Positions 1 to 9,260 are shown, numbered from the stretch's first letter. The stretch: 64,000 nt of DNA from Herbaspirillum sp. ASV7 (GCF_016429215.1 NZ_JAELUH010000005.1:101189-165188), one strand, 5' to 3'. Numbers and translations are program-made. The notes: generated by a model from the letters alone, not told the origin.

Positions 1-1
1 C

Positions 2-1297
2 GCCGCACGCCGCGCCTATGACGGCGCCTGGGGCAAGCTCTCGGCAGCCGAACGCAGCCGCCTGATGATGAAGCTGGCCTACAAACTGCAAGACCACCAG
101 GAAGAACTGGCCCAGCTCGAAGGCCGCGACTGCGGCAAACCCATGAAGCAGGCCCGCGCCGATGCGGCGGCCATCGTGCGCTACTTCGAGTTCTATGCCG
201 GAGCGGCCGACAAGCTGCATGGCGAGACCATCCCCTACCAGGCCGGCTACACGGTGCTGACCCTGCGCGAACCACATGGGGTGACCGGTCATATCGTGCC
301 CTGGAACTACCCGATGCAGATCTTCGGCCGCTGTGTCGGCGGCGCCCTGGCTGCCGGCAATACCTGTGTGGTCAAGCCGGCCGAGGATGCCTGCCTGTCC
401 ATCTTGCGGGTGGCTGAACTGGCGGCCGAGGTCGGCTTCCCGGCGGGCGCGCTCAACATCGTCACCGGCTACGGCCATGAAGCCGGCGACCTGCTGGTCA
501 AGCATCCCGATGTGGATCATGTCTCCTTCACCGGTTCGCCCAATGTCGGCAAGCTGGTAGTGCGCGGCGCGGCCGAGCATCACACCCCGGTCACGCTGGA
601 ACTGGGGGGCAAGTCGCCGCAGGTGGTGTTCGAGGATGCCGACATGGAGGCCATGCTGCCGGTGGTGGTCAATGCCATCGTGCAGAACGCCGGCCAGACC
701 TGTTCGGCCGGCAGCCGCCTGCTGGTGCAGCGCGGCGCCTATGAAGAGGTGCTGGAACGCCTCTCGGGCCTGTTCAGCCAGCTCCGGGTGGGATCGTCGC
801 AGATGGATCTGGACTGCGGCCCGCTGATCCGCAAGACCCAGCAGGAGCGCGTAGCCGGTTTCCTGTCGGACGCCCGTCGCGACGGCATCCCGCTGGTGGC
901 ACAGGGTCAGGTCGCCGCAGGCGCCCCGGCCAACGGCTTCTACCAGGCCCCGGCGCTGCTACGCGACGTGCCCCCGCGTCACCGGCTGGCGCAAGAAGAA
1001 GTTTTTGGCCCGGTGCTGGCAGCCATGCCATTCGACGACGAAGCCGAGGCCATCGCCCTGGCCAACGGCACCGACTACGGTCTGGTGGCCAGCGTCTGGA
1101 CCCGCGATGGCGGCCGCCAGATGCGCCTGGCACGGGCCATTCGCAGTGGCCAGGTGTTCATCAACAACTACGGCGCCGGCGGCGGGGTCGAACTGCCCTT
1201 CGGCGGCGTCAAGGCCAGCGGTCATGGTCGAGAGAAGGGCTTCGAGGCGCTCTATGGCTTCACAGTGCTGAAGACCATCGCCATCCGCCACGGCTAA
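2..1297 (+). CDS. Aldehyde dehydrogenase, 5' end missing (cut by window edge)
   Basis: NAD(P)-dependent aldehyde dehydrogenase, which oxidises an aldehyde to its carboxylate. The frame is open from base 2, so the true start lies left of the window; the first in-frame ATG (65) is too far into the family fold to be the start. Visible motifs are the cofactor-region PWNYP segment (about 301-315), the general-base glutamate in LELGGK (codon 599-601), and the catalytic cysteine in GQTCSAG (codon 701-703). The sequence most resembles betaine-aldehyde or gamma-aminobutyraldehyde type enzymes, but the substrate cannot be told. It is followed 50 bp later by an SDR dehydrogenase and then an MFS permease, suggesting a catabolic operon for a sugar acid, polyol or amine. 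The family call is secure; the substrate is unknown. Confidence 0.93.
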   Translation, partial: AARRAYDGAWGKLSAAERSRLMMKLAYKLQDHQEELAQLEGRDCGKPMKQARADAAAIVRYFEFYAGAADKLHGETIPYQAGYTVLTLREPHGVTGHIVPWNYPMQIFGRCVGGALAAGNTCVVKPAEDACLSILRVAELAAEVGFPAGALNIVTGYGHEAGDLLVKHPDVDHVSFTGSPNVGKLVVRGAAEHHTPVTLELGGKSPQVVFEDADMEAMLPVVVNAIVQNAGQTCSAGSRLLVQRGAYEEVLERLSGLFSQLRVGSSQMDLDCGPLIRKTQQERVAGFLSDARRDGIPLVAQGQVAAGAPANGFYQAPALLRDVPPRHRLAQEEVFGPVLAAMPFDDEAEAIALANGTDYGLVASVWTRDGGRQMRLARAIRSGQVFINNYGAGGGVELPFGGVKASGHGREKGFEALYGFTVLKTIAIRHG

Positions 1298-1347
1298 GTC
1301 GCCCGGTCATCTGATTGACCTCAACAGGATTTTTCAAGGAGATAGAA

Positions 1348-2106
1348 ATGCGTTTGAAAGACAAGGTAGCCATCGTCACCGGTGGCGGTTCGGGTTTCGG
1401 TGAAGGCATCGCCAAGGCCTATGCCCGCGAAGGGGCGGCCGTGGTGGTGGCCGATATCGGCGAGGCCGGTGGCCTGCGTGTGGTCGAGGAGATCAAGCAA
1501 GCCGGCGGCAAGGCCGTCTTTGCCAAGGCCGACGTGTCCAAGCGCGCTGACATGGACCAGCTGCTGGCCACTGCCCTGGCGCAGTTCGGCAAGCTCGACA
1601 TCGTCGTCAACAATGCCGGCACCACCCACCGCAACCGCCCCATGCTGGAGGTGGAAGAGGAAGAGTTCGACCGTGTCTATGCCGTCAATGTGAAGAGCAT
1701 CTTCCTCTCGGCCAAGACCTTCGTGCCCTACTTCCGCCAGGTCGGCGGCGGCGCCTTCGTCAACATCGCCTCCACCGCCGGCATTCGCCCGCGTCCGGGC
1801 CTGACCTGGTACAACGGCAGCAAGGGTGCGGTCATCACCACCAGCAAGTCGATGGCGGCCGAACTGGGTCCCGACAAGATCCGTGTGAACTGCGTCAACC
1901 CGGTGATCTCGGCCACGGGCCTGTTGGCCGAATTCATGGGCGTGCCCGACACCCCGGAAAACCGCAAGAAGTTCGTCGCCACCATCCCCATGGGCCGTTT
2001 CTCCACGCCCGAGGATATCGCCAACGCCTGCCTCTATCTGGGTTCGGACGAGGCCCAGTTCGTCACCGGCGTGTGCATCGAGGTAGACGGCGGCCGTTGC
2101 GTGTAA
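1348..2106 (+). CDS. SDR family NAD(P)-dependent oxidoreductase
   Basis: Classical short-chain dehydrogenase of 252 residues, resembling FabG and glucose 1-dehydrogenase. It shows the nucleotide-binding TGGGSGFG (residues 11-18), NNAG (88-91), and the Ser142-Tyr155-Lys159 triad. The ATG at 1348 is chosen because AAGGAGA lies just upstream and the protein then begins right before the first beta strand; an upstream start at 1315 would add 11 residues with no family support. It is read in the same direction as the aldehyde dehydrogenase, 50 bp downstream, so the two may oxidise an alcohol and the resulting aldehyde in sequence; that coupling is inference. The substrate is unknown. Confidence 0.92.
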   Translation: MRLKDKVAIVTGGGSGFGEGIAKAYAREGAAVVVADIGEAGGLRVVEEIKQAGGKAVFAKADVSKRADMDQLLATALAQFGKLDIVVNNAGTTHRNRPMLEVEEEEFDRVYAVNVKSIFLSAKTFVPYFRQVGGGAFVNIASTAGIRPRPGLTWYNGSKGAVITTSKSMAAELGPDKIRVNCVNPVISATGLLAEFMGVPDTPENRKKFVATIPMGRFSTPEDIANACLYLGSDEAQFVTGVCIEVDGGRCV

Positions 2107-2118
2107 GGGGTGACAGAT

Positions 2119-2142
2119 CGCATGTAATTTCGCATGTAATTT
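2119..2142. repeat. Perfect 12-bp tandem duplication
   Basis: CGCATGTAATTT occurs twice back to back, directly after the SDR stop codon and 28 bp before the promoter of the next gene. It could be a paired regulator site or a simple replication slippage product. Confidence 0.7.
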
Positions 2143-2154
2143 CTTCATGCTGAT

Positions 2155-2186
2155 GGTGAGGATATTTCTTTGACAATGTCCTCACC
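2155..2186. promoter_or_regulatory. Operator-like inverted repeat around a -35 box
   Basis: GGTGAGGA (2155-2162) and TCCTCACC (2179-2186) are perfect 8-bp inverted arms. The -35 hexamer of the MFS promoter lies in the 16-bp spacer. The position suits a repressor site; the regulator is not in the window. Confidence 0.55.
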
Positions 2187-2197
2187 GGCACTACAAT
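2170..2197 (+). promoter_or_regulatory. Sigma-70-type promoter of the MFS gene
   Basis: TTGACA (2170-2175), a 16-bp spacer and TACAAT (2192-2197). It predicts a leader of about 75 nt before the ATG at 2278, and shows that the open frame reaching back to 2170 is not translated from there. Confidence 0.65.
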
Positions 2198-2277
2198 GCT
2201 TGGCACCGTCAGCCGGCCACAGAGAAGGGTTCGGCGACGTAAAACAACAAAACGTCAAAAAACTACTGGAGCGAGAT

Positions 2278-3585
2278 ATGACCTACCAAGCAGGCGCCAC
2301 CGCCGGCGCCACCCGTGCGTCCTTTGAAGATGCCACCTACGCCAAAGTCACCTGGCGACTGCTACCGCTGCTGTTCCTGTGCTACGTGGTGTCCTACCTG
2401 GACCGCGTCAACGTCGGCTTTGCCAAGCTGCAGATGCTGCAGGACCTGAAGTTCAGCGAAACCGTCTACGGCCTGGGCGCCGGCATCTTCTTCATCGGCT
2501 ACTTCGTCTTCGAAGTGCCCAGCAACATGATCCTGCACAAGGTGGGCGCGCGCATGTGGATCGCCCGCATCATGATCACCTGGGGCATCATCTCCGGCGC
2601 CATGGCCTACGTGAGCTCGCCGCAGATGTTCTACATCATGCGCTTCCTGCTGGGCCTGGCCGAAGCGGGCTTCTTCCCCGGCGTGATCCTGTACCTCACC
2701 TACTGGTACCCGGCGGCCCGTCGCGGCAAGATCACGGCCCTGTTCATGACCGGCATCGCCCTCTCGGGCGTGATCGGCGGCCCCCTGTCGGGCTGGATCA
2801 TGCACGTCATGCCAGGCGTGTGGGGCCATACCGGCTGGCAGTGGATGTTCATCCTCGAAGCCATTCCCTCGCTGATCCTGGGTGTGGTCGTGATTGCCTA
2901 CATGAAGGACAGCATCCGCGCCGCCGGGTGGCTCACCGAAGACGAAAAGCAGCTGCTGGAAGCCAACATCAGCCATGAAAACGGCCAGAAGCAACACCTG
3001 TCCCTGGGCGAGATGTTCGTCAACGGTCGTGTCTGGCTGGGCGCGGCGATCTACTTCTGCTTCGTCATGGGCCTGTATGGCGTGGGCTTCTGGCTGCCCA
3101 CCATCATCAAGGCGACCGGCGTGACCGATCCCCTGAACGTGGGCCTGCTCACCGCCATCCCCTACGCCTTCTCGGCGGTGGCCATGGTACTCATCGGCCG
3201 CAGTGCGGATGCCCGTCGCGAACGTCGCTGGCACGTAGCCATCCCGGCTTTCATCGGTTGCATCGGCCTGCTGCTGTCGACCCTCTATGGCCACAACACG
3301 ACCCTGGCCATGGCCTCGCTGACACTGGCCAGCGTCGGCATCCTGACCACGCTGCCGCTGTTCTGGAGCCTGCCGACAGCCTTCCTGTCGGGTACGGCCG
3401 CCGCTGCCGGCATCGCTCTGATCAACTCGCTGGGCAACCTGGCCGGCTTCGTCAGTCCCTTCCTGGTGGGCTGGCTCAAGGACACCACCCAGAGCACCAA
3501 CGCCGGCATGTATGTGCTGGCGGCCTCGCTGGTCCTGGGCGGCTTGCTGACCCTGAGCTTGCCGGCCAAGCTGGTGAACCGCTGA
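2278..3585 (+). CDS. MFS transporter, anion:cation symporter (ACS) type
   Basis: Twelve-helix inner-membrane permease of 435 residues. The conserved N-terminal YLDRVNVGFA segment in TM1 and the loop motifs place it in the ACS family of the major facilitator superfamily, whose members take up sugar acids, tartrate, phthalate or similar carboxylates by proton symport. The ATG at 2278 is preceded by GGAGCGAG and sits downstream of a strong promoter at 2170-2197. It has its own promoter but lies behind the two dehydrogenases, so it is probably the uptake system for their substrate (inference). A bidirectional hairpin follows. Confidence 0.93.
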   Translation: MTYQAGATAGATRASFEDATYAKVTWRLLPLLFLCYVVSYLDRVNVGFAKLQMLQDLKFSETVYGLGAGIFFIGYFVFEVPSNMILHKVGARMWIARIMITWGIISGAMAYVSSPQMFYIMRFLLGLAEAGFFPGVILYLTYWYPAARRGKITALFMTGIALSGVIGGPLSGWIMHVMPGVWGHTGWQWMFILEAIPSLILGVVVIAYMKDSIRAAGWLTEDEKQLLEANISHENGQKQHLSLGEMFVNGRVWLGAAIYFCFVMGLYGVGFWLPTIIKATGVTDPLNVGLLTAIPYAFSAVAMVLIGRSADARRERRWHVAIPAFIGCIGLLLSTLYGHNTTLAMASLTLASVGILTTLPLFWSLPTAFLSGTAAAAGIALINSLGNLAGFVSPFLVGWLKDTTQSTNAGMYVLAASLVLGGLLTLSLPAKLVNR

Positions 3586-3608
3586 TCGCGACCGCGCGGC
3601 AATACGAC

Positions 3609-3636
3609 AACGGCGGCTCGGTTGAGCCGCCGTTTT
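3609..3636 (+). terminator. Rho-independent terminator
   Basis: An 11-bp perfect stem (AACGGCGGCTC / GAGCCGCCGTT, 3609-3619 and 3624-3634) with a GGTT loop, then a short T run. It lies between the convergent MFS gene and the small minus-strand gene and may serve both. Confidence 0.85.
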
Positions 3637-3637
3637 G

Positions 3638-3919
3638 TCATTGTGGTGCCGTCGCCTGGGGCGCCAGCAAGTCCTGCATGGCCAGCCGAACCAGCTCGGC
3701 GTGGCTGGCCTGCGGCAGGCGCTGGCGCTGTTGCGCCACCAACGCATCGACGCGCGCGCGATCGCCATGGCACAGCTCGGTCATCCTGGCCGTCATCTCC
3801 AGATAGCCCTCGGGATCATGCAGGGGCAAGTCCTCGCGGGCGACATGGCGCAGCCAGGCACGGTCGGCCGCCAACGTGGCAAGAAGGAACAAGGCAATCA
3901 GGAAAAGCCAGCTCAGCAT
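3638..3919 (-). CDS. Small single-pass membrane protein, unknown function
   Basis: A 93-residue frame that begins with one hydrophobic helix (residues 2-19), followed by a charged, soluble helical tail. I do not recognise a family. It is plausible as a gene because it lies downstream of the ABC importer in the same direction and ends exactly at a terminator hairpin. No strong ribosome-binding site is visible before the ATG, so it could be a chance frame. A role linked to the upstream transporter is only suggested by position. Confidence 0.5.
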   Translation of the reverse strand: MLSWLFLIALFLLATLAADRAWLRHVAREDLPLHDPEGYLEMTARMTELCHGDRARVDALVAQQRQRLPQASHAELVRLAMQDLLAPQATAPQ

Positions 3920-4014
3920 GATGGACCCGCTCAGGAGGTGGAGCGGGAGATTGTGCCCCCGCCGCCGTCATGGCGGCCATCGCTGGCCGACTAGAAACGC
4001 GGGACAATGCCGGC

Positions 4015-4731
4015 TCAGAGCGCCAGCCACTCACGCTGCACGGCCTGGTCGGCCAGCAAGGCCTGCGGCGTGCCATGGAAGACCATCTCGCCGCGCCCCA
4101 TCACATAGACCCGCTGCGACAGTTCCAGGGCCAGCGTCTGCTTCTGCTCGATGAGCAACACCGCCACCCGGCGCTGGCGCAGCAAGTCCAGGTAATGCGC
4201 GACCTGCTCCACCATCTGTGGCGACAGGCCCTCGGTGGGTTCGTCGATGAGCATCAGGCGGGGATTGCCCATCACGGCGCGGCCTAGCGCCAGCATCTGC
4301 TGCTCACCACCGGAGAGCGATCCGGCGGCCACCTTGCGGCGCTTTTCCAGGGAGGGGAACAGCGCATAGACATCGTCGTAGCGCCAGCCATCCTCAGGCG
4401 GGCGGCCACTCTTGCGGCCCAGCAGCAGGTTCTGTTCCACCGTCAGGGAGGGAAAGACATCACGGCTTTCCGGTACATAGGCCATGCCGCGCCGGGCGAT
4501 GTCGTGGGTCGGTCGACCCGTGATGGAGGCGCCGGCGAAGAGGATCTCGCCACGGCAGCTCACTTGCCCGGTCAAGGCCTTAAGCAGCGTGGAGCGGCCG
4601 CTGCCGTTGCGGCCCAGGATGCTGACGACCTCACCCGCCTCGACCTGCAGGTCGATCCCCTGCAGGACATGACTATGCCCGTACCAGGCATGCAGGCCAC
4701 GCACGCTGAGCAAGCTGGGCGGCTTATTCAT
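4015..4731 (-). CDS. livF: Branched-chain-type ABC importer ATPase (LivF-like)
   Basis: ABC ATPase of 238 residues, the LivF partner of a hydrophobic amino acid uptake (HAAT) importer. Visible motifs are the signature LSGGEQQ (139-145) and the Walker B LMLIDEP (159-165). The Walker A motif reads GRNGSGRST (40-48): arginine 46 (codon 4594-4596) stands where lysine is normally found. I have the impression that other LivF or UrtE homologues also carry arginine here, so the protein may still be active. The start overlaps the LivG-like stop, indicating translational coupling. The substrate is unknown: leucine-type amino acids, amides or aromatic acids are all possible. Confidence 0.92.
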   Translation of the reverse strand: MNKPPSLLSVRGLHAWYGHSHVLQGIDLQVEAGEVVSILGRNGSGRSTLLKALTGQVSCRGEILFAGASITGRPTHDIARRGMAYVPESRDVFPSLTVEQNLLLGRKSGRPPEDGWRYDDVYALFPSLEKRRKVAAGSLSGGEQQMLALGRAVMGNPRLMLIDEPTEGLSPQMVEQVAHYLDLLRQRRVAVLLIEQKQTLALELSQRVYVMGRGEMVFHGTPQALLADQAVQREWLAL

Positions 4732-5482
4732 GGCGACTCCGGTTCAGGTATAAGGCCTGCACCTGGACATTGGCACGGATGCTGGCCGCGCTGTCGCAGG
4801 CGATCACGCGGCCATTGTCCATGACGGCGATGCGGTCTGCCAAGTCGAATACGACCTGCATGTCATGTTCCACCATCAACAGGGTCTTGCCGACCGTGAC
4901 CTCGCGGATCAGCGCCACCATCGCCGCGCTTTCGGCCCGGCTCATGCCGGCCGTGGGCTCGTCCAGCAGGATCACCGAGGCATCGGCGGCGATGGTGACG
5001 GCCAGCTCCAGGGCACGCTGTTCGGCATAGCTCAACGCGCCGGCGGCCACCTGGGCACGGGCCGACAGGCCGACCTTGGCCAGTACCGCCAGGGCGCGAT
5101 CGCGGGTGTCGTGCAAGCCACCGATGCGGCGCCAGAAGGCATAGCGGTAACCCAAGGCCCACAGCAGCGCGCAACGCACGTTCTCGAAGGCCGACAGGCG
5201 CGGGAACACGCTGGTGATCTGGAAGCTGCGCGCCAGCCCGAGCCGGCTGATCTGCTGCGGCGACAGACGCGTGATGTCCCGGCCATGCAGCAGCACCCGC
5301 CCGGCGTCACTGCGATGACGCCCCGACACCAGGTTGAACAGGCTGGATTTGCCGGCGCCATTGGGGCCGATCAGGGCGCAGCGCTCACCAGCCCGCAATT
5401 GCAGGTCGACGCCACGGATGATCTCGCTGCGGTCGAAGGCCTTGTGCAGGCCTTGCAGTTCAAGGGCAAGCTGACCGGTCAT
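4724..5482 (-). CDS. livG: Branched-chain-type ABC importer ATPase (LivG-like)
   Basis: ABC ATPase of 252 residues. It has a canonical Walker A GPNGAGKS (39-46), a divergent signature LSYAEQR (150-156, typical of LivG rather than LSGGQ) and Walker B VILLDEP (170-176). The ATG at 5482 is chosen because GGGGGAG lies just upstream and the start overlaps the stop of the permease gene by 4 bp (ATGA); the open frame extends 37 codons further upstream without support. It pairs with the LivF-like ATPase to power the two permeases. Confidence 0.93.
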   Translation of the reverse strand: MTGQLALELQGLHKAFDRSEIIRGVDLQLRAGERCALIGPNGAGKSSLFNLVSGRHRSDAGRVLLHGRDITRLSPQQISRLGLARSFQITSVFPRLSAFENVRCALLWALGYRYAFWRRIGGLHDTRDRALAVLAKVGLSARAQVAAGALSYAEQRALELAVTIAADASVILLDEPTAGMSRAESAAMVALIREVTVGKTLLMVEHDMQVVFDLADRIAVMDNGRVIACDSAASIRANVQVQALYLNRSRHE

Positions 5483-6687
5483 CGGCGCTCCCCCCGGCGC
5501 TGCAACGCCAGCAAGCCCGCCACGCCGATCATCACCAGCAACAACGCGGCCAGCCATGGCAACGCTGCATGCACATCGATCACCCGCCCCCACAGCAGCA
5601 ATGGCGCCGCGCCGATGTCAGCCAGGCTGGCCTGGTAAGCCATCTCGGTCGCCAGCACGATACCGGTCAGGGCCAGCAAGGTCGCCAGCAGCCAGGCGGC
5701 CAGCCAAGCAATCATGCGCCAGTCGAGGCGGCCGCTGCGCAGCAGGCGCAGCCCCCGGTCGACCAGGCTGGCCAGCCCGCCTGGTGTGGTCATCACGATC
5801 AGGATGAAGAAAGCCCCCAGGTAGAACTGCCAGGCCTGGGTATAGGCCGACAGCCAGGACGAGAACAGCACCCCGACCACGCCGCCGATGATGGGGCCGT
5901 AGAAATAGGCGGTGCCGCCGATGAAGGTAAACAACAGGATGGTCCCGGAGCGCAGCGCGCCCACGTATTCGGCACTGACGATCTCGAAGTTGATGGCCGA
6001 CAGGCCACCGGCCACGCCCGCAAAGAAGGCCGACAGGATCAGCGCCAGGTAGCGTACCCGCTGCGGGTCGTAGCCGATGAAGGCGGCGCGCTCGGGATTG
6101 TCGCGCACGGCGTTGAGGATGCGTCCCAGCGGCGTCTGCCGCAATGCGTAGATCGCCGCGGCACAGACCAGCAGCCAGCCGGCGATCAGGTAATAGACCT
6201 GGATCTGCGGCCCGTAGCTGATGCCCAGCACCGGCTCGCCGATGACCCGGTTGCCGGAAATGCCGCCCTCGCCACCAAACAGGTCGGGGAACAAGAGCAC
6301 GCCAGCCGAGACCAGTTCCACCAGGCCCAGCGTGATCATCGAAAAGGTGGTGCCGGCGCGGCGCGTGGTCAGGTAGCCCAGCAGCACGCCGCACAGCGCG
6401 CCGGTCAGGCCACCGGCCAGCGGCACCAGTGTCACCGGGAAGGCCAGCGCGCCTTCGGCCATGCGGTTCATCAGGTGGATGGCGCCGAAGGCCCCCAGAC
6501 CGGAATAGACCGCGTGACCAAAGGAGAGCATGCCGCCCTCGCCCAGCAGCATGTTATAGGACAGGCACAGCAATACCATGGTCCCCATCTGCGACAGCAG
6601 CGACAATGCCGCGCTCTGCGGGAACACCAGGGGTGCGGCCAGCAGCACCAGCGCAAAGCCCAGCCAGGGCAGGAAGATACGTTTCAT
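5479..6687 (-). CDS. livM: Branched-chain-type ABC importer permease (LivM-like)
   Basis: Inner-membrane permease of 402 residues. The N-terminal two thirds match LivM, including the GEGGMLSFGHA region. Typical LivM proteins end near the TPGGLASLVDRGLRLLR segment; here about 80 more residues follow, with two predicted membrane helices. The start ATG (6687) is 4 bp after the stop of the LivH-like gene, and the end overlaps the LivG-like gene by 4 bp, so the importer genes form one tight operon. Confidence 0.92.
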   Translation of the reverse strand: MKRIFLPWLGFALVLLAAPLVFPQSAALSLLSQMGTMVLLCLSYNMLLGEGGMLSFGHAVYSGLGAFGAIHLMNRMAEGALAFPVTLVPLAGGLTGALCGVLLGYLTTRRAGTTFSMITLGLVELVSAGVLLFPDLFGGEGGISGNRVIGEPVLGISYGPQIQVYYLIAGWLLVCAAAIYALRQTPLGRILNAVRDNPERAAFIGYDPQRVRYLALILSAFFAGVAGGLSAINFEIVSAEYVGALRSGTILLFTFIGGTAYFYGPIIGGVVGVLFSSWLSAYTQAWQFYLGAFFILIVMTTPGGLASLVDRGLRLLRSGRLDWRMIAWLAAWLLATLLALTGIVLATEMAYQASLADIGAAPLLLWGRVIDVHAALPWLAALLLVMIGVAGLLALQRRGERR

Positions 6688-6691
6688 CGCC

Positions 6692-7690
6692 TCATCCCTC
6701 CCGCTTGCCCATCAGCCCCTTGGGCCGCACGATCAGGGTCAGCACCAGCAGCAGGTAAGGCAGCAGGGGGGCCACCTGGGCCAGCGTCAGCCGTACCAGC
6801 GGCGCCCAGGGGCTGGCCGCTGGCACCTGCACGCCCAGGCTGGCCAGCGAGACATCCAGCGCCACCGCAAAGGTCTGCATCAGACCGATCAAGAGCGAGG
6901 TGATGAAGGCCCCGGCCAGCGACCCCAGGCCGCCGACCACCACCACCACGAAGATGATGCTGCCCACCGCCGCCGCCATGCCCGGCTCGGTCACGAAGGC
7001 ATTGCCACCGATGACCCCGGCCAGCGCCGCCAGCGCGCAACCGCCACCAAACACCAGCATGAACACGCGCGGCACGTTGTGGCCCAGCGCCTCGGCCATG
7101 TGCGGATGGCTCAGGGCAGCCTGGATGACCAGGCCGATGCGCGTATGCCGCAGCAGCAGCCACAGGGCCAGCAGCATCAGTACCGCCACCAGCAGCATGA
7201 AGCCGCGATAGACCGGGAAGGCGGTCGAATAGAGGGTAAAGAGCGTCCCTTCCAGCGACGGCGGGATACGGTATGGCACCGGCGAGCGCCCCCACACCAG
7301 TTGCACCAGCTCCACCACCAGGTAGGACAGGCCGAAGGTGAACAGCAGCTCCGGCACATGACCGTAGCGATGCACGATGCGCAAGCCGTAGTGCTCCACC
7401 AGTGCGCCGGCCACGCCCACCAGCAGCGGTGCGATCAGCAGCGCCGGCCAGAACCCCAGCACGCCGACCAGGGCATAGGCCACATAGGCACCCAGCATGT
7501 AGAAGCTGGCATGGGCGAAGTTGGGCACGCCCATCATGCTGTAGACCAGCGTCAGGCCGGAGGACAGCATGAACAGCAGCAAGCCGTAGCCCAGGCCGTT
7601 GAGGAAGGTGATCAGTGCGAATTCCAAGTTGCCAGCCTTGCCAGGGTGCAGAAGATCGAAGGGTCCAAGTATCTGGATAGACCCGGCCAT
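6692..7690 (-). CDS. livH: Branched-chain-type ABC importer permease (LivH-like)
   Basis: Inner-membrane permease of up to 332 residues with the LivH layout and the conserved GVPNFAHASFYMLGAY region. The ATG at 7690 gives 21 residues ahead of the usual family start; a TTG at 7627, with AAGG about 10 bp upstream, would begin the protein at LEFALITFLNGLG and matches family length better. First gene of the livH-livM-livG-livF run. No periplasmic binding protein gene lies in the operon or nearby, which is unusual for this importer class. The 95-bp gap to selO holds the divergent promoters. Confidence 0.9.
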   Translation of the reverse strand: MAGSIQILGPFDLLHPGKAGNLEFALITFLNGLGYGLLLFMLSSGLTLVYSMMGVPNFAHASFYMLGAYVAYALVGVLGFWPALLIAPLLVGVAGALVEHYGLRIVHRYGHVPELLFTFGLSYLVVELVQLVWGRSPVPYRIPPSLEGTLFTLYSTAFPVYRGFMLLVAVLMLLALWLLLRHTRIGLVIQAALSHPHMAEALGHNVPRVFMLVFGGGCALAALAGVIGGNAFVTEPGMAAAVGSIIFVVVVVGGLGSLAGAFITSLLIGLMQTFAVALDVSLASLGVQVPAASPWAPLVRLTLAQVAPLLPYLLLVLTLIVRPKGLMGKREG

Positions 7691-7784
7691 GCGGCCGAGC
7701 CGAAAAGTGGAGCGATCCTATGGGATTCGCGCTTCTCTGTCAAAATAGCGGATTGAGCCCGGTCCCGGGCTAGACAGGCTTTAG

Positions 7785-9260
7785 ATGACCACTCCCTACC
7801 CCCTTGCGCCCCTGGGCAACCGTTTTGCCGACCTGCCGCCGGCCTTCTATACCCGGCTGCAACCCACGCCCCTGCCCGCTCCCTACCTGGTGGGCTTCAG
7901 CGACGACGCTGGCGCCAGTGTCGGCCTGGCGCGCCCGGCCGACGATGTCCAGGACTTCCTCGACATCTTCGCCGGCAACCGCATCGCGGACGGTTCCCAG
8001 CCGCTGTCGGCGGTCTATTCGGGCCACCAGTTCGGCGTCTGGGCCGGCCAGCTGGGCGATGGCCGGGCCATCACCCTGGGCGACCTGCCGGCCTCCGATG
8101 GCAGCGGTCGCATCGAGCTGCAATTGAAGGGCGCCGGCATGACGCCCTACTCCCGCATGGGTGACGGCCGCGCCGTGCTGCGCTCGTCGATCCGCGAATT
8201 CCTCTGCTCGGAAGCCATGGCCGCGCTGGGCATCCCCACCACGCGTGCACTCACCGTGATCGGATCGGACCAGCGCGTCCTGCGCGAGACGCCCGAAACG
8301 GCGGCCGTGGTCACCCGCATGGCGCCCAGCTTCATCCGTTTCGGCTCCTTCGAGCACTGGTACTACAACCAGCGCTTCGATGACCTCAAGCTGCTGGGCG
8401 ACACCGTGCTGGCGCAGTTCTATCCCGAGCTGCTGGGGCAGCACAATCCCTACCAGGCCCTGCTCCGGGAAGTCACCCGCCGCACCGCCACCCTGATGGC
8501 GCAATGGCAGGCCGTGGGCTTCATGCATGGCGTGATGAATACGGACAACATGTCCATCCTCGGGCTGACGCTGGATTACGGCCCCTTCGGCTTCATGGAA
8601 GCCTTCGATGCCCGCCACATCTGTAACCATACCGACAGCCAGGGCCGCTATTCTTACCAGATGCAGCCGCGCATCGGCCAGTGGAACTGCTTCGCGCTGG
8701 GCCAGGCCATGCTGCCCCTGATCGGCACGGTAGAAGAAACCGAGGCGGCCCTGGCCGACTATGAGGCGATCTTCCAGGCCCAACACGACGCCCTGTTCCG
8801 CGCCAAGCTGGGCCTGCGCACCCAGCAGGCCGAGGACAGCCAGTTGCTTGAGGCCCTGTTTGCCATCCTGCAGGCCAATCATGTCGATTTCACGCTGTTC
8901 TTCCGCCGCCTGGGCGACTTGCAGATCGGCAATACCGGCCAGGACGAGCCACTGCGCGACCTCATCCTCGACCGCCCTGCCTTTGACGCCTGGGCCACGC
9001 AATACCGCGCCCGCCTGCGCGCCGAAGACAGCGATGACCACGCCCGCCGGCTTGCAATGCATGCGGTCAACCCAAAATACGTGCTACGCAATTACCTCGC
9101 CCAGGTCGCCATCGAGAAGGCGCAACAGAAGGATTTCTCCGAGGTGCAGCGCCTGCAGGCCATCCTGCGCCGCCCCTTCGACGAACAGCCCGAATTCGAC
9201 CGCTATGCCGACCTGCCCCCCGACTGGGCCAGCCATCTGGAAGTGAGCTGTTCTTCCTGA
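7785..9260 (+). CDS. selO: Protein adenylyltransferase SelO (YdiU family)
   Basis: SelO pseudokinase of 491 residues, which transfers AMP from ATP to hydroxyl side chains of target proteins; in Escherichia coli it is linked to redox stress. Recognisable conserved blocks are the [17 protein letters not shown] stretch (about residues 83-99), the [20 protein letters not shown] stretch, and the active-site region [11 protein letters not shown] followed by DYGPFGFM. The protein ends Cys-Ser-Ser, so Cys489 falls third from the end, where the eukaryotic enzyme has selenocysteine. It is followed 37 bp later by msrB, a fitting partner for a redox role. Confidence 0.96.
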   Translation: MTTPYPLAPLGNRFADLPPAFYTRLQPTPLPAPYLVGFSDDAGASVGLARPADDVQDFLDIFAGNRIADGSQPLSAVYSGHQFGVWAGQLGDGRAITLGDLPASDGSGRIELQLKGAGMTPYSRMGDGRAVLRSSIREFLCSEAMAALGIPTTRALTVIGSDQRVLRETPETAAVVTRMAPSFIRFGSFEHWYYNQRFDDLKLLGDTVLAQFYPELLGQHNPYQALLREVTRRTATLMAQWQAVGFMHGVMNTDNMSILGLTLDYGPFGFMEAFDARHICNHTDSQGRYSYQMQPRIGQWNCFALGQAMLPLIGTVEETEAALADYEAIFQAQHDALFRAKLGLRTQQAEDSQLLEALFAILQANHVDFTLFFRRLGDLQIGNTGQDEPLRDLILDRPAFDAWATQYRARLRAEDSDDHARRLAMHAVNPKYVLRNYLAQVAIEKAQQKDFSEVQRLQAILRRPFDEQPEFDRYADLPPDWASHLEVSCSS

